The notes under the pieces are model-generated. The model searched no databases. It was given only the letters and a program-made list of their open reading frames with translations, and was not told the DNA's origin. The position numbers and the translations under genes are program-made. DNA of 64,000 nucleotides from Clostridioides difficile (GTDB lineage Bacteria; Bacillota; Clostridia; Peptostreptococcales; Peptostreptococcaceae), in contig CP103804.1 of assembly GCA_024919175.1 (NCBI GenBank), positions 1,860,001-1,924,000 on the forward strand, given 5' to 3'. Every line of letters starts with the position of its first letter. Positions within the stretch are counted from its first letter, which is position 1. Shown here piece by piece: positions 16,832 to 26,569 of this stretch.

Positions 16832-18094
16832 ATGGGAGAAAAAGGGAACGGCATAAAGTTTGGAAAGTTAATGATTCAACTTGTTATCATAGCCATATGT
16901 TGGGAATTAGTTTATATTATACCATTTATCCAATACACATTATATGATCCAATTTTAAAAGCATTACAGTGTTCAAATACTCAACTAGGTTTTCTACTTA
17001 CAATTTATGGATTAGGTAATATATTTGGAGCTCCTATAGGAGGTTGGTTAGCAGATAGATTTGACTACAGAAAGATAATCTTAGGCTCTGTATTTCTTAA
17101 TGGAGTAGTATCATTTTTATTTGCATTTAATATGAATTATACATTTGCTGTTGTAACTTGGGTAGGTTGTGCAATTACATCATTAGTTATGAACTACCCT
17201 TCTATGGTAAAGATACTTAGAGTTATAGGAAAAGAAAATCAAGGTAAAGTTTATGGATTTAATGAAGCTATGGTTGGAGTTTCTGGAGTAGTAATGGGAG
17301 CTATATTCTTATATATTTATACATTATTTTCAACTCCTGTTTTAGGTATGAGATGGGTAATGATATCTTTAGGAATATTATCTATAGTAATGTGTCCAGT
17401 ATTATGGTTTGTAATTAAAGATGTAGATATTAGTGAAGAAAAAGAAGAAGGTAAAAGTGAAAAAATGGCTGCTAGTGACTTTATGGTAGTTTTAAAATCG
17501 CCAAATACTTGGTTAGTAGGTATAAGTATATTCTGTGTATATTCATTTACAGTTACAATGTCTTACTTTACACCTTATATAACATCAGTACTTGGAGGTT
17601 CAGTCGCACTATCTGGAGCATTGGCTATAATAAGACAACATGGATTAAAATTATTTGGTGCTCCATTTGGAGGATACTGTGCAGACAAAGTAAAATCACC
17701 TACTAAAGTACTCTTGCCAATATATGTACTTGGTATAGTAGTAATAGTTTTATTCTTAGTATTGCCTTCATCAACACCAATGACTTTATTTATAGCATTG
17801 ACATTTGTAGTAGGTATATTAGGTTATATGGGAAAAGGTATATATTATGCAGTTCAAGAGGAAGTAAATGTACCAGTTAAATATTCAGCTACTACGATAG
17901 GTATAGCAGCAGCTTTAGGTTTTTCACCAGATGTATTCCAATTTGCATTAATAGGGCATTGGATAGACACTTATGGTAATAAAGGATACACATATACATT
18001 TATATTCCAAATAGCTATTTTAGTAATAGGAATATTATCTTGTTTATATATATTAAAAATTAAAAAGAGAAGATTAGAAAAGTTAAAAGCTTAA
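16832..18094 (+). CDS. MFS transporter
   Basis: A 420-residue major facilitator protein with about 12 membrane helices and the loop-2/3 motif GGWLADRFDYRK (variant of GxxxDRxGRR). It is the last gene of the aminotransferase operon, 23 bases downstream. Likely roles are uptake of the amino acid substrate or export of the acid product. Neither direction can be read from sequence. Confidence 0.85.
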   Translation: MGEKGNGIKFGKLMIQLVIIAICWELVYIIPFIQYTLYDPILKALQCSNTQLGFLLTIYGLGNIFGAPIGGWLADRFDYRKIILGSVFLNGVVSFLFAFNMNYTFAVVTWVGCAITSLVMNYPSMVKILRVIGKENQGKVYGFNEAMVGVSGVVMGAIFLYIYTLFSTPVLGMRWVMISLGILSIVMCPVLWFVIKDVDISEEKEEGKSEKMAASDFMVVLKSPNTWLVGISIFCVYSFTVTMSYFTPYITSVLGGSVALSGALAIIRQHGLKLFGAPFGGYCADKVKSPTKVLLPIYVLGIVVIVLFLVLPSSTPMTLFIALTFVVGILGYMGKGIYYAVQEEVNVPVKYSATTIGIAAALGFSPDVFQFALIGHWIDTYGNKGYTYTFIFQIAILVIGILSCLYILKIKKRRLEKLKA

Positions 18095-18272
18095 AAGTTT
18101 CATTCGATAATAGAGTGTTTTTTCAGTATAATTTACTGACATAAATACTGTATAAAAAGTAATACTAAATTAAAATTTATAGTTATATTTGAGTAATAAA
18201 GTGTGGAAAAATTAAAATGTTATCAAGTATTTTTAGTATAGTTTTAGCATAAAGTTACCCCTAAAAATATAA

Positions 18273-18370
18273 GATTGAGTAGCAATTATCACCTATTTGT
18301 ATATTTACATAAACTTGTTTGATATAAATTTTACATAAATTTAAATAATAGATGATAATTGCACTCAATT
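18273..18370 (+). repeat. Long imperfect inverted repeat
   Basis: Arms 18273-18297 and 18347-18370 pair over about 23 bp (one bulged A, one G.T) with a loop of about 50 bases. The 3' arm ends in ATTTTATA. It is 180 bases after the MFS gene and could be its distal terminator or a structured RNA. Confidence 0.55.
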
Positions 18371-18556
18371 TTATATCTAATAATAAATAAGAAAATTATA
18401 AAATCTAACTATATATTATCTAACTACATAGTAATAGTTTCGTAATACACTGTTTCTGCTATTTATGTAGTAGTTTTGGGCTTTTCCTTATATGTATTTC
18501 AATTTATATTGTTTGATTGTTTGTCAAACACATATCGTTAAAAAGTTTATACATTT

Positions 18557-18688
18557 ATGTTCATGTATCGATTGATATTCTTAATTTTAGTAATAATTGT
18601 TGTAGTTTACATATTAAAAGATAGAAATAAAATAAAAAATAAGTCTATAAGATATGTTGAGTTAAATAAAGTTTATACAAAATATTAG
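18557..18688 (+). CDS. Possible small membrane protein
   Basis: An ORF of 43 codons (41 if the second ATG at 18563 is used) encodes a hydrophobic helix (LIFLILVIIVVVYIL) followed by a basic tail. It lies in the otherwise empty 18095-18742 gap. No good ribosome site is visible upstream, and no family is recognised, so this may be a chance frame. Confidence 0.3.
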   Translation: MFMYRLIFLILVIIVVVYILKDRNKIKNKSIRYVELNKVYTKY

Positions 18689-18742
18689 TACATAGCTGTT
18701 TAAATTATTGTCTATAAATTAAAATGAATGGTGGTGAGTTGA

Positions 18743-20194
18743 GTGACCGATTTAGTTAACACCATTAATGGAATTGTTTGGTCACCTGTATTAGTTGCAA
18801 TGTGCTTATGCATAGGATTGTATTTTTCATTGAAATTAAAATTCTTCCAAATAAAAGACATAAAAGAAATGTTTATTCTTTTACTTGAAGGAGATAGTTC
18901 TCAGGTTGGTATATCATCTTTTCAAGGATTTGCTACATCTATGGCTGGTAGAATTGGGACTGGTAATATAGCTGGTGTGGCTGTAGCAATAGCAATGGGA
19001 GGTCCAGGAGCATTAGTATGGATGTGTATAATGGCTACATTAGGCTCAGCGACTGCATTTGTAGAATCTACTCTAGCTCAAATATATAAAGATGAACATG
19101 ATGGGCAGTATAGAGGTGGTCCTCCATATTACTTTGAAAAAGGTCTTGGATGGAAAAGATGTTCAATTTTATTTTCAGTAGTTGCAATCATAAGTTATAC
19201 GTTTTTTATGCCTGGGACACAATCAAATACTCTATACTTAGCAATGAATCAAGCTTTTGGATTTTCAAGAATGACAATTGCAGTTGCATCTTCTATTGCA
19301 TTAGCAATCATAATTTTTGGAGGAATTAAAAGAATTGGTTTATTTGCTGAAAAGGTAGTACCTGTAATGGGTGGAGCATATCTTATCATGACAATAGTGA
19401 TAATCGTAGTAAATATAAATTTAGTTCCAGATGCTATTATAACAATGTTTAAATCTGCATTTGGATTTGGTTCAATGTTTGGAGGTATGTTAGGTGCAGC
19501 AATATCTTGGGGCGTTAAAAGAGGTATATATTCAAATGAAGCAGGTGAAGGTTCTGGAACTTATGGTGCAGCAGCAGCAGAAGTAAGTCATCCAGCTAAA
19601 CAAGGATTGGTTCAAGCTTTCTCTGTTTATGTGGATACATTATTAATATGTATGGCTACAGGTATTATGATTATAATAACAGGAAAATACAATGTTACAG
19701 GAGTTTTAACTGTACTACCAGGTGTAGAGCCAGGTCCACAATATGTGCAGAGTGCAATAAATACATTACATCCTCAATTAGGTGATATTTTTATAGCAAT
19801 AGTTTTATTATTATTTACATTCACAACATTATTAGCATTCTCATATATGATGGAGACTAATGTATCTTATTTAGTAACTAGAATTAAAGCACAAAAACAT
19901 GAAAAGCACATAATAAATGTCTGTAGATTTATGCTTATAATATGTGCAGCAATGTGTTGCTTTATAGAACCACTTACAAGTTGGGCATTAGGTGATATAT
20001 GTATAGGTGTTTTAACATATATAAACTTAATTGCTATCTTTACACTGCAAAAGCCAGCTATAAAAGCATATTACGATTACCTAAGACAAAAAAAATTAGG
20101 AATAAAAAGAGTTGATAGAAATTTTAATCCTGTTGAATTGGATATAAAAAATGCTGAATTTTGGGAAAATAAATACTTAAAAGAGAACGAGTAG
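18743..20194 (+). CDS. Sodium:amino acid symporter, AGCS family (alanine/glycine type)
   Basis: A 483-residue membrane protein with the AGCS pattern: about 11 helices, FQGFATSMAGRIGTGNIAGVA and GPGALVWMC signatures and SNEAGEGSG in the second half. It should import alanine, glycine or a related small amino acid with Na+. The start is GTG 18743 after GGTGGTGAG. It stands alone between two long gaps. Confidence 0.9.
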   Translation: MTDLVNTINGIVWSPVLVAMCLCIGLYFSLKLKFFQIKDIKEMFILLLEGDSSQVGISSFQGFATSMAGRIGTGNIAGVAVAIAMGGPGALVWMCIMATLGSATAFVESTLAQIYKDEHDGQYRGGPPYYFEKGLGWKRCSILFSVVAIISYTFFMPGTQSNTLYLAMNQAFGFSRMTIAVASSIALAIIIFGGIKRIGLFAEKVVPVMGGAYLIMTIVIIVVNINLVPDAIITMFKSAFGFGSMFGGMLGAAISWGVKRGIYSNEAGEGSGTYGAAAAEVSHPAKQGLVQAFSVYVDTLLICMATGIMIIITGKYNVTGVLTVLPGVEPGPQYVQSAINTLHPQLGDIFIAIVLLLFTFTTLLAFSYMMETNVSYLVTRIKAQKHEKHIINVCRFMLIICAAMCCFIEPLTSWALGDICIGVLTYINLIAIFTLQKPAIKAYYDYLRQKKLGIKRVDRNFNPVELDIKNAEFWENKYLKENE

Positions 20195-20590
20195 GAGTTA
20201 AATTGAATTAAGGGTTTTTATAGTATTTTATATATATGTTTTATTTGGGCTTTCAAAATAGATATAAAAGTTATGTGAACTCAATATAGTGTATAATAAA
20301 TTATAATTTTTAATGTATGTATTTTTACTTATTAGTTATGTGATTTATACATGTAGAAATACATATTTATATTCAAAACTGTTATTTTAAAGGTTAGTAT
20401 ATATAGTAAGATTGTTTATTTCAATAGATAAAATAGTAGATAGAAAAATTGGTACTGTTGAATAAGTCATTAGGTTTTACAATAAGTGTAGAAATAGTTT
20501 TAATATAATAAATATAAGTTTATTTTATCTTATATGAATAAATATGTAAATTAATTATATAAATTAATTTCAATGGGAGGTCAGGTTGAT
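20195..20590. other. Intergenic stretch, no gene seen
   Basis: About 396 AT-rich bases with no ORF, clear terminator hairpin or riboswitch core recognised. It must contain the promoter of the M20 hydrolase gene, but no box pair stands out. Confidence 0.6.
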
Positions 20591-21727
20591 ATGAAGGAAA
20601 AAATAATACAAGTGGCGGATTTAAAGAAAGAAAAAATTTTGGAGCTATGTCAATCTTTATATGATGAACCAGAAATTGCTCTACAAGAGTATAAATCGGC
20701 TAAAAAAATATCAGAATTTTTAAGAGAAGAAGGTTTTGAGGTTGAAGAAAATTTAGCAGGTATGGCTACAGCTTTTAAAGCAACTAAGAAAAATGGTGAT
20801 GGTCCAAGGTTAGTTTTTATAGCAGAATATGATGCTCTTCCAGGAAATGGTCATGCATGTGGTCATCATCTGATAGCATCTATGGGAGTTGGAGCTGGAA
20901 TGGCTCTTGCAAGTATACTAGATACCTATAAAGGAGAAGTGAGTATAATTGGAACTCCTGCTGAAGAAACTGGGGATGGAAAGCCTTACTTGATAGAACA
21001 TGGTGTATTTGATGGTTATGATGCTGCAATGATGATACACCCAAATTCAAAGACTTGTGTAACTCCAGAAATTATAGCAATAGGAGGATTAGATTTTATA
21101 TTTACTGGGAAAGCATCTCATGCTGGAGCTAAACCATATAATGGAATAAATGCACTAGATGCAGTAGTGTTACTATACAATAATGTAAATGCACTAAGAC
21201 AGCAATTAGTAGATGGAACTAGAATACATGGTATTATACTAGAAGCAGGAACTGCTGCCAATGTAATACCTGATATGGGAAAAGTAAGACTCGAGATACG
21301 AGCAAAAGAACAAGATTACTTCGATGAAGTGGTTGAAAAAGTGAAAAATTGTGCTAGAGGAGCTGCAATAGCCACTGGATGTGAACTTGAATTTTACCAT
21401 TTTGAGCCAACTTGCCAAGGATTAAATGCAAATAAAGTTTTAGTAGATATATTCACAAAAAATATGGAAGCACTTGGTATATATGAAGATGAACAAGTAC
21501 TGCTAGGCTCAACAGATATGGGGAATCTAAGTCAAATAATGCCATGTATACATCCTTTGATGAAATTTTCTGAAAACGGAGAAGAGTTACATACAAAAGA
21601 ATTTTTAGAAGCATCTATGAACCAATATGCAAAAGATAGAGTAATTGATGGTATAAAAATATTGGCTTTAACAGGATTTGATTTATTTGAAAATCCAGAA
21701 CTAATTAAGCGAATGAAAGAAGAGTAG
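20591..21727 (+). CDS. M20-family amidohydrolase
   Basis: A 378-residue dinuclear-metal peptidase/amidohydrolase of the M20D/ACY1L2-like group. Metal-ligand motifs are AEYDALPGNGHACGHH and TPAEETGDGK, and a dimerisation domain begins near the GKASHAGAKPYNG stretch. Such enzymes cleave N-acyl or N-aminoacyl amino acids. ATG 20591 is chosen because GGGAGGT at 20576-20582 is the ribosome site and lies inside the longer frame. A YfcC-type carrier gene follows at 25 bases, so uptake and hydrolysis of one substrate class are probably linked. Confidence 0.87.
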   Translation: MKEKIIQVADLKKEKILELCQSLYDEPEIALQEYKSAKKISEFLREEGFEVEENLAGMATAFKATKKNGDGPRLVFIAEYDALPGNGHACGHHLIASMGVGAGMALASILDTYKGEVSIIGTPAEETGDGKPYLIEHGVFDGYDAAMMIHPNSKTCVTPEIIAIGGLDFIFTGKASHAGAKPYNGINALDAVVLLYNNVNALRQQLVDGTRIHGIILEAGTAANVIPDMGKVRLEIRAKEQDYFDEVVEKVKNCARGAAIATGCELEFYHFEPTCQGLNANKVLVDIFTKNMEALGIYEDEQVLLGSTDMGNLSQIMPCIHPLMKFSENGEELHTKEFLEASMNQYAKDRVIDGIKILALTGFDLFENPELIKRMKEE

Positions 21728-21751
21728 ACTTTATATAAAGGGGATTGGGTT

Positions 21752-23170
21752 ATGACTAATAAAACTAAAAGCAAAAGTAAAAAATTAACATTCCCGGATG
21801 CGTATGTTTTGATGATAGGTCTTATTATATTTGCAGCCATAATGACCTACATTGTTCCTTCTGGAACATATAATAGAGTTGAAGATTTAAGTACTGGAAA
21901 TATGATTGTGCAAGCTGGAAGTTTTACTTATGGAGAACAACATCCAGTTAGTATAATGGATGTATTTAGAGCTATACCAAGTGGGCTTGGGAAAAATTCT
22001 GTAACAGTTTTCTTTGTACTTATTATTGGTGGTGCATTTGGTATAGTAAATTCTACTGGCTCACTAGATGCCTTGATTGGTAGAGTTATCTCCAAAAGTA
22101 AAGGGAGTAAAAAAGGTGAGATTATAATTACGTGCCTAGTATTAACTTTTGGATTAGCTGGTGGAGTTGTAGGCATGTATGAAGAATGTATTGCATTTTT
22201 ACCTATATTGATGACTCTATGTATTGCTTTAGGATATGATGCTTTAGTTGCTTCAGGAATTTTATTGTTAGGACTTGCATCAGGTTATGGTTCCGCTACT
22301 ATTAATCCTTTTACAGTAGGATTAGCACAAGGTATTTCAGGTTTACCACTTTTTTCAGGTATGTGGTTTAGATGGATATTTTGGATTTGTACAATGGTTT
22401 TACTTTCAGCATATATAATTTTTTATTGTAAAAAGATAAAAAAAGACCCAAGTAAAAGTTTAGTATCAGACATTGATTATAGTCACTGGCAAATTGATGA
22501 ATCTTCTATTGGGGATAAGTTGTCTTCTGGAAATATTAGAGTTTTAGTTACATTTTTTGGAGGAATACTCGTTCTAATGATATTGATTGTAAAATTTTCT
22601 TTAGGAATGTCAGATTTATCAGCTTATTTCTTTGCTCTAGGAATTTTATGTGGAGTAGTCTATGGTATGAGTCCAAATAAAATTGCTTCTGGATTTGTCA
22701 AAGGGATGCAAGAGATGGTATATCCAGCTATTTTGATAGGCTTTGCATCTAGTATAGTAGTTATACTAGAACAAGGAGTAATTTTAGATTCAATAGTTCA
22801 TGGATTGTCATTAGTGTTAAATTATGTTCCTAGGATTTTTAGTGGAGGAGCAATGATGATTATGCAGTCTGTAATCAATTTCTTTATACCTTCAGGTACA
22901 GGTCAAGCTATGGTAACTATGCCACTTATGGCTCCACTTGCAGATGTTATTGGAATACCTAGACAAGTTGCAGTTTTAGCTTACCAAATGGGTGATGGAT
23001 TTGCAAATGGAATAGTACCAACACTAGGAGTTCTTATGGCTGGAATATCTATTGCACATATCCCTTATACAAGATGGTTTAAATTTGCATCAAAGATAAT
23101 TCTTATGGAATTAGTTTTAGGTTTTATATTTCTGATGATTGCAGTACAGATTAACTTAGGTCCTTTTTAG
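21752..23170 (+). CDS. YfcC-family membrane transporter
   Basis: A 472-residue protein with about 12 membrane helices that matches the YfcC/AbgT-like basic amino acid or C4-dicarboxylate carrier family: TFPDAYVLMIGLIIFAAIMTYIVP-type start, IVPSGTY, and a late SGTGQAMVTMPLMAPLAD loop. The substrate is not known. Pairing with the M20 amidohydrolase points to a peptide-like or acylated amino acid. Confidence 0.85.
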   Translation: MTNKTKSKSKKLTFPDAYVLMIGLIIFAAIMTYIVPSGTYNRVEDLSTGNMIVQAGSFTYGEQHPVSIMDVFRAIPSGLGKNSVTVFFVLIIGGAFGIVNSTGSLDALIGRVISKSKGSKKGEIIITCLVLTFGLAGGVVGMYEECIAFLPILMTLCIALGYDALVASGILLLGLASGYGSATINPFTVGLAQGISGLPLFSGMWFRWIFWICTMVLLSAYIIFYCKKIKKDPSKSLVSDIDYSHWQIDESSIGDKLSSGNIRVLVTFFGGILVLMILIVKFSLGMSDLSAYFFALGILCGVVYGMSPNKIASGFVKGMQEMVYPAILIGFASSIVVILEQGVILDSIVHGLSLVLNYVPRIFSGGAMMIMQSVINFFIPSGTGQAMVTMPLMAPLADVIGIPRQVAVLAYQMGDGFANGIVPTLGVLMAGISIAHIPYTRWFKFASKIILMELVLGFIFLMIAVQINLGPF

Positions 23171-23277
23171 TTAATAAATATTTTTATAGAAGTTTTGAAA
23201 AAATGATATACTAAAAGTTAAATATTTTAAATTAAAATATATTTTAGTAAATTTGAATTAAATATAGTTTCAAAAAT

Positions 23278-23309
23278 AAACGGTGAACTTCTTATAGTTC
23301 ACCGTTTTA
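23278..23309 (+). terminator. Terminator after the YfcC-type gene
   Basis: Perfect 11-bp stem (23278-23288 with 23297-23307; core CGGTGAAC/GTTCACCG) with an 8-base loop and a T-run. Confidence 0.85.
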
Positions 23310-23485
23310 GATTACTATTTTTTATTTAAATGTGTGTTTATAACTTTAAATAATTTAGCACTGTCTATTAATTTAGAAATATGTTCATTTACTATTTATA
23401 AATTTGTTATAGCAAAAAATATCATGAAAAGTTATATTTTAGATGCTAAAATCAAATACACATAGATACTAGAGGAGGAATATAT

Positions 23486-24604
23486 ATGAAAACTTTAAAA
23501 GTAAGAAATATTGAATTATGTGGAACGAATTATGAAATAGGATATGAACTTGGAAAATCAATTGTAGATATACCAGAATTAATAGAAAGTCAAATTAATA
23601 AATCTAATGCTCTAACTGAAGAAGAAGAAAAGTACATGATGGAGTTATTTGATAAATATTGTCCAGGTCTCAATGAGGAATTACAAGGTTTTGCTGATGC
23701 TATTCATGTAAACCAGAATCAAATTTTATACTATACTATGACATATCTTAGACCAGGTTGTAGTCAATTTGCATTGACACCAGAATTAACTGAAAATGGT
23801 CATGTACTATTTGCACGTAATTTTGACTTTTCACATAAGATGGAGGATTTTGTTTTGTGCAAAACTAAGGTAACTGGAAAATACGCACATATTGGGACTA
23901 CAGTAATGCAATTTGGTAGAACTGAGGGAATGAATGAATGTGGTTTAGGTGTGAGTCAATCATCTTGTGGTTTACCTATAGGTAATTCAGAGGGACTCAG
24001 AAAGCCAGCTATTGTAGGTTTACAATTTTGGGCTGTTATTAGATATTTGTTGGAAAACTGTAAGGATGTAGAGGAAGCACTGGCATATATAGAATACATG
24101 CCAATAGCATATAATATTAATTTATTGATTGCAGATAAGTCAGGGAATATTGCACTTGTAGAAACTTTAGATGGAAGAAAAGAAGTAAATCGAATAAATA
24201 AGTCAGAAGGTAAAAGGAAATCATTTTTACATTCTACAAATCATGTCCATATTGAGGAACTTCATAAATTTGAGCCGCAATCAATGAGCAATTCTATTCA
24301 TAGATATAAATTAATTAAAGAGTATATAGAAAGTTACAAAAAGATTGGTGAGAGAGATTTAATGAATTTGTTGACTGAAAAATATCCACAGGGTCTATCT
24401 TGTAATTATTATAATGATTTCTTTGGAACTTTAAAAAGTATAGTTATGGACCTAAATGTAGGAAAATTTAATATTTTATGGGGTGGATTGGAAGACAATG
24501 GTTGGAATAGTTACTATTTAAATGATGACTTTAAGTATACAACACAACTTGTAAATATAAATATAGAGAAATCACCATCAGACTTTTTCAAATTAATTGA
24601 ATAA
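23486..24604 (+). CDS. C45-type N-terminal-nucleophile amidase/acyltransferase
   Basis: A 372-residue protein related to acyl-CoA:6-aminopenicillanate acyltransferase and other linear-amide Ntn hydrolases. The predicted self-cleavage site is Gly91-Cys92 (RPGCSQF), so Cys92 would be the exposed nucleophile. FARNFDFS and the later LHSTNH stretch fit the family. It probably hydrolyses an amide such as an acylated amino acid; the natural substrate is unknown. No signal peptide is seen. Ribosome site AGGAGG. Confidence 0.8.
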   Translation: MKTLKVRNIELCGTNYEIGYELGKSIVDIPELIESQINKSNALTEEEEKYMMELFDKYCPGLNEELQGFADAIHVNQNQILYYTMTYLRPGCSQFALTPELTENGHVLFARNFDFSHKMEDFVLCKTKVTGKYAHIGTTVMQFGRTEGMNECGLGVSQSSCGLPIGNSEGLRKPAIVGLQFWAVIRYLLENCKDVEEALAYIEYMPIAYNINLLIADKSGNIALVETLDGRKEVNRINKSEGKRKSFLHSTNHVHIEELHKFEPQSMSNSIHRYKLIKEYIESYKKIGERDLMNLLTEKYPQGLSCNYYNDFFGTLKSIVMDLNVGKFNILWGGLEDNGWNSYYLNDDFKYTTQLVNINIEKSPSDFFKLIE

Positions 24605-24762
24605 AAAATATTCTAATTATTTTAGATAGTTAAAGTATACAAAATAAAATGAAAGTGTTATATCATGTTGAATTATTTATGATATTTTAGTATAGTAAAC
24701 AAAATAGTATTACCTAAAATATTATAATACTTGAGAATATTAAAGAGGATAGAGGTATAATA

Positions 24763-25632
24763 TTGGATTATTTAAAATATTTTGAAAAAGCCATAATATA
24801 TATTGAAAATAACTTAAAAGAAGATATAAGTGTAAATGATGTAGCAAAAGAATCTGGATACTCCTATTATCATTTAACACGTTTATTTAAGTCTATGTTT
24901 GGTGAAAGTGTAGGAAGTTATATAAAAAAAAGAAGATTAGTTAATAGTTCTAAAGAACTTTTATACAGTGATAAAAAGGTACTAGATATAGCAATTGATA
25001 GTGGTTTTGAATCTTCAGAAGCATTTAGTAGAGCATTTAAATCTATATACAAGGTTAGTCCAATAGAATATAGAAAAAATAGAATAGATGTATTTGTTGG
25101 AAAGAAGAAAAAGCTAGAATTAGATTTTATGAAACACTTAGTTGAGAATGTAACAATCAAACCAGTTATAAAAGAGATAGATTCAATAAAAATAATTGGT
25201 ATAAGAGATAAAGTAATACTAGAAGATGACTCATTACCTAGTTTGTGGGAAAGATTTAGAGAAATACATCATATGGTACCAAACACTTTGCCATCAAATA
25301 GAGCATTTGGAGTTTGTGAAGCAGTTCCACAAATACATCTACTTAGTGAAACTATGGAATTTAACGAAATAATAGGGCTTGAAGTTAGCAGTTATGAAAG
25401 TATACCAAGTTTATTTGTTTCAAAAAATATTGATGGAGGAAAATATGCTGTATTTACTCATACTGGCAGATTGGACAAGCTAGATAAAACTTATGAATAT
25501 ATATGGGGAACTTGGTTCTTAAGCACAAAGGAAGAAATTGATAGAAGAGATGATTTTGAGATATATGATGAAAGATTTTTAGGACCTGATAATGTAGATT
25601 CACAGATTGATATTTGTATACCTATAAAATAA
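24763..25632 (+). CDS. AraC-family regulator with GyrI-like effector domain
   Basis: A 289-residue regulator: tandem helix-turn-helix AraC domain in residues 1-110 (VNDVAKESGYSYYHLTRLFK, DIAIDSGFESSEAFSRAFK) and a GyrI-like small-molecule-binding domain from about 130 to the end. The start is TTG 24763 after AGAGGATAGAGG. It follows the C45 amidase gene and is closed by a terminator. Its target is unknown. Confidence 0.9.
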   Translation: MDYLKYFEKAIIYIENNLKEDISVNDVAKESGYSYYHLTRLFKSMFGESVGSYIKKRRLVNSSKELLYSDKKVLDIAIDSGFESSEAFSRAFKSIYKVSPIEYRKNRIDVFVGKKKKLELDFMKHLVENVTIKPVIKEIDSIKIIGIRDKVILEDDSLPSLWERFREIHHMVPNTLPSNRAFGVCEAVPQIHLLSETMEFNEIIGLEVSSYESIPSLFVSKNIDGGKYAVFTHTGRLDKLDKTYEYIWGTWFLSTKEEIDRRDDFEIYDERFLGPDNVDSQIDICIPIK

Positions 25633-25665
25633 CTGTCCATAAAACTAAAAATAAACTGAAATAGG

Positions 25666-25698
25666 AAATAGATGCTCAGAAAAGAGCATCTATTTTTT
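25666..25698 (+). terminator. Terminator after the AraC-family gene
   Basis: Perfect 12-bp stem (25666-25677 with 25684-25695; core GATGCTC/GAGCATC), 6-base loop, then T-run. Confidence 0.9.
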
Positions 25699-25816
25699 TA
25701 TTTATAGTAGTTATAGACGATTTTGATAATAAAATAAATAAAAACAAGCTCTTAAATTTCTAAGAAAAAATTAAAATATAGTCGAAATAAAATTTATATA
25801 TTTCTGAAAATTCTAA

Positions 25817-25864
25817 TTAGTACAACTTTTTCCTTTGCAAAGTTGAAAAAAGATGTATTAATTT
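25817..25864 (+). promoter_or_regulatory. Upstream regulatory element copy A of the glucitol-type PTS operon
   Basis: A 48-base stretch containing CCTTTGCAAAG and ending GATGTATTAATTT. It is highly similar to 27712-27759, upstream of the PRD regulator gene. Inside it CAACTTT pairs with AAAGTTG. It is the likely binding site of the operon regulator (inference). Confidence 0.6.
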
Positions 25865-26011
25865 ATCAAAAATATTATATTAAAATGATATTAATCAAAC
25901 AAAAACATTTATAATAATAGTATATCTTACAGAAAAAGGATGTAATTTGTAGAATTAAAGCTAGTCAATCAAATTAAAAATTTAAAGAAATTATAGGGAG
26001 GTTATAATCTT

Positions 26012-26557
26012 ATGGAAAACGTTATTACAGGTCTAAGTAAAGGTGCAGAGTGGTTTATTGGTTTATTTCAAAAGGGAGGAGAACAATTTGTAGGTCTTAT
26101 TTCAGGGACTCTTCCAACATTAATCGTTTTAATGGTAGCTATTAATTCATTGATTAAAATAGTTGGTGAAGAAAGAGTAAATAAATGGGCTTCTAAGCTT
26201 GGAAGAAATGCTTTTACAAGATATACTTTACTTCCATTAGTGTCAGTATTTTTCTTAGGAAATCCTATGTGTTATACATTTGGTAGATTTCTAAAAGAAG
26301 AACATAAAGCAGGATTCTATGATGCAGCTGTTTCATTTGTACATCCAATTACAGGACTTTTCCCACATGCAAATGCAGGAGAACTTTTTGTATGGCTAGG
26401 CATTTCAGCAGGTTTAACTACATTAGGTAAGGAAACAACTACATTAGCGTTATGGTATTTTATAGTTGGTATAATTGTAATTTTTATAAGAGGTGTAGTA
26501 ACAGAAAAAATGTATGCTTTTTTAACAAGAAAAAATAAAGTAACAAATAAAGCTTAG
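26012..26557 (+). CDS. srlA: PTS glucitol/sorbitol-type EIIC component
   Basis: A 181-residue membrane component of the glucitol (Gut) PTS family, with about four helices and the conserved FLGNPMCYTFGRFL and FPHANAGELFVWLGI stretches. It forms the sugar channel with the EIIBC protein encoded 12 bases downstream. The family transports glucitol-like polyols and phosphorylates them on entry. Ribosome site GGGAGG. Confidence 0.9.
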   Translation: MENVITGLSKGAEWFIGLFQKGGEQFVGLISGTLPTLIVLMVAINSLIKIVGEERVNKWASKLGRNAFTRYTLLPLVSVFFLGNPMCYTFGRFLKEEHKAGFYDAAVSFVHPITGLFPHANAGELFVWLGISAGLTTLGKETTTLALWYFIVGIIVIFIRGVVTEKMYAFLTRKNKVTNKA

Positions 26558-26569
26558 GAGGGATTTAAA

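Noticed and set aside
18095..18742. Glycine or other amino-acid riboswitch before the AGCS symporter
   Set aside because: No conserved aptamer core was found on either strand; only a long hairpin is seen.
21532..21840. Minus-strand ORF of 102 codons
   Set aside because: It is a shadow of the M20 and YfcC genes on the other strand, with no family resemblance.
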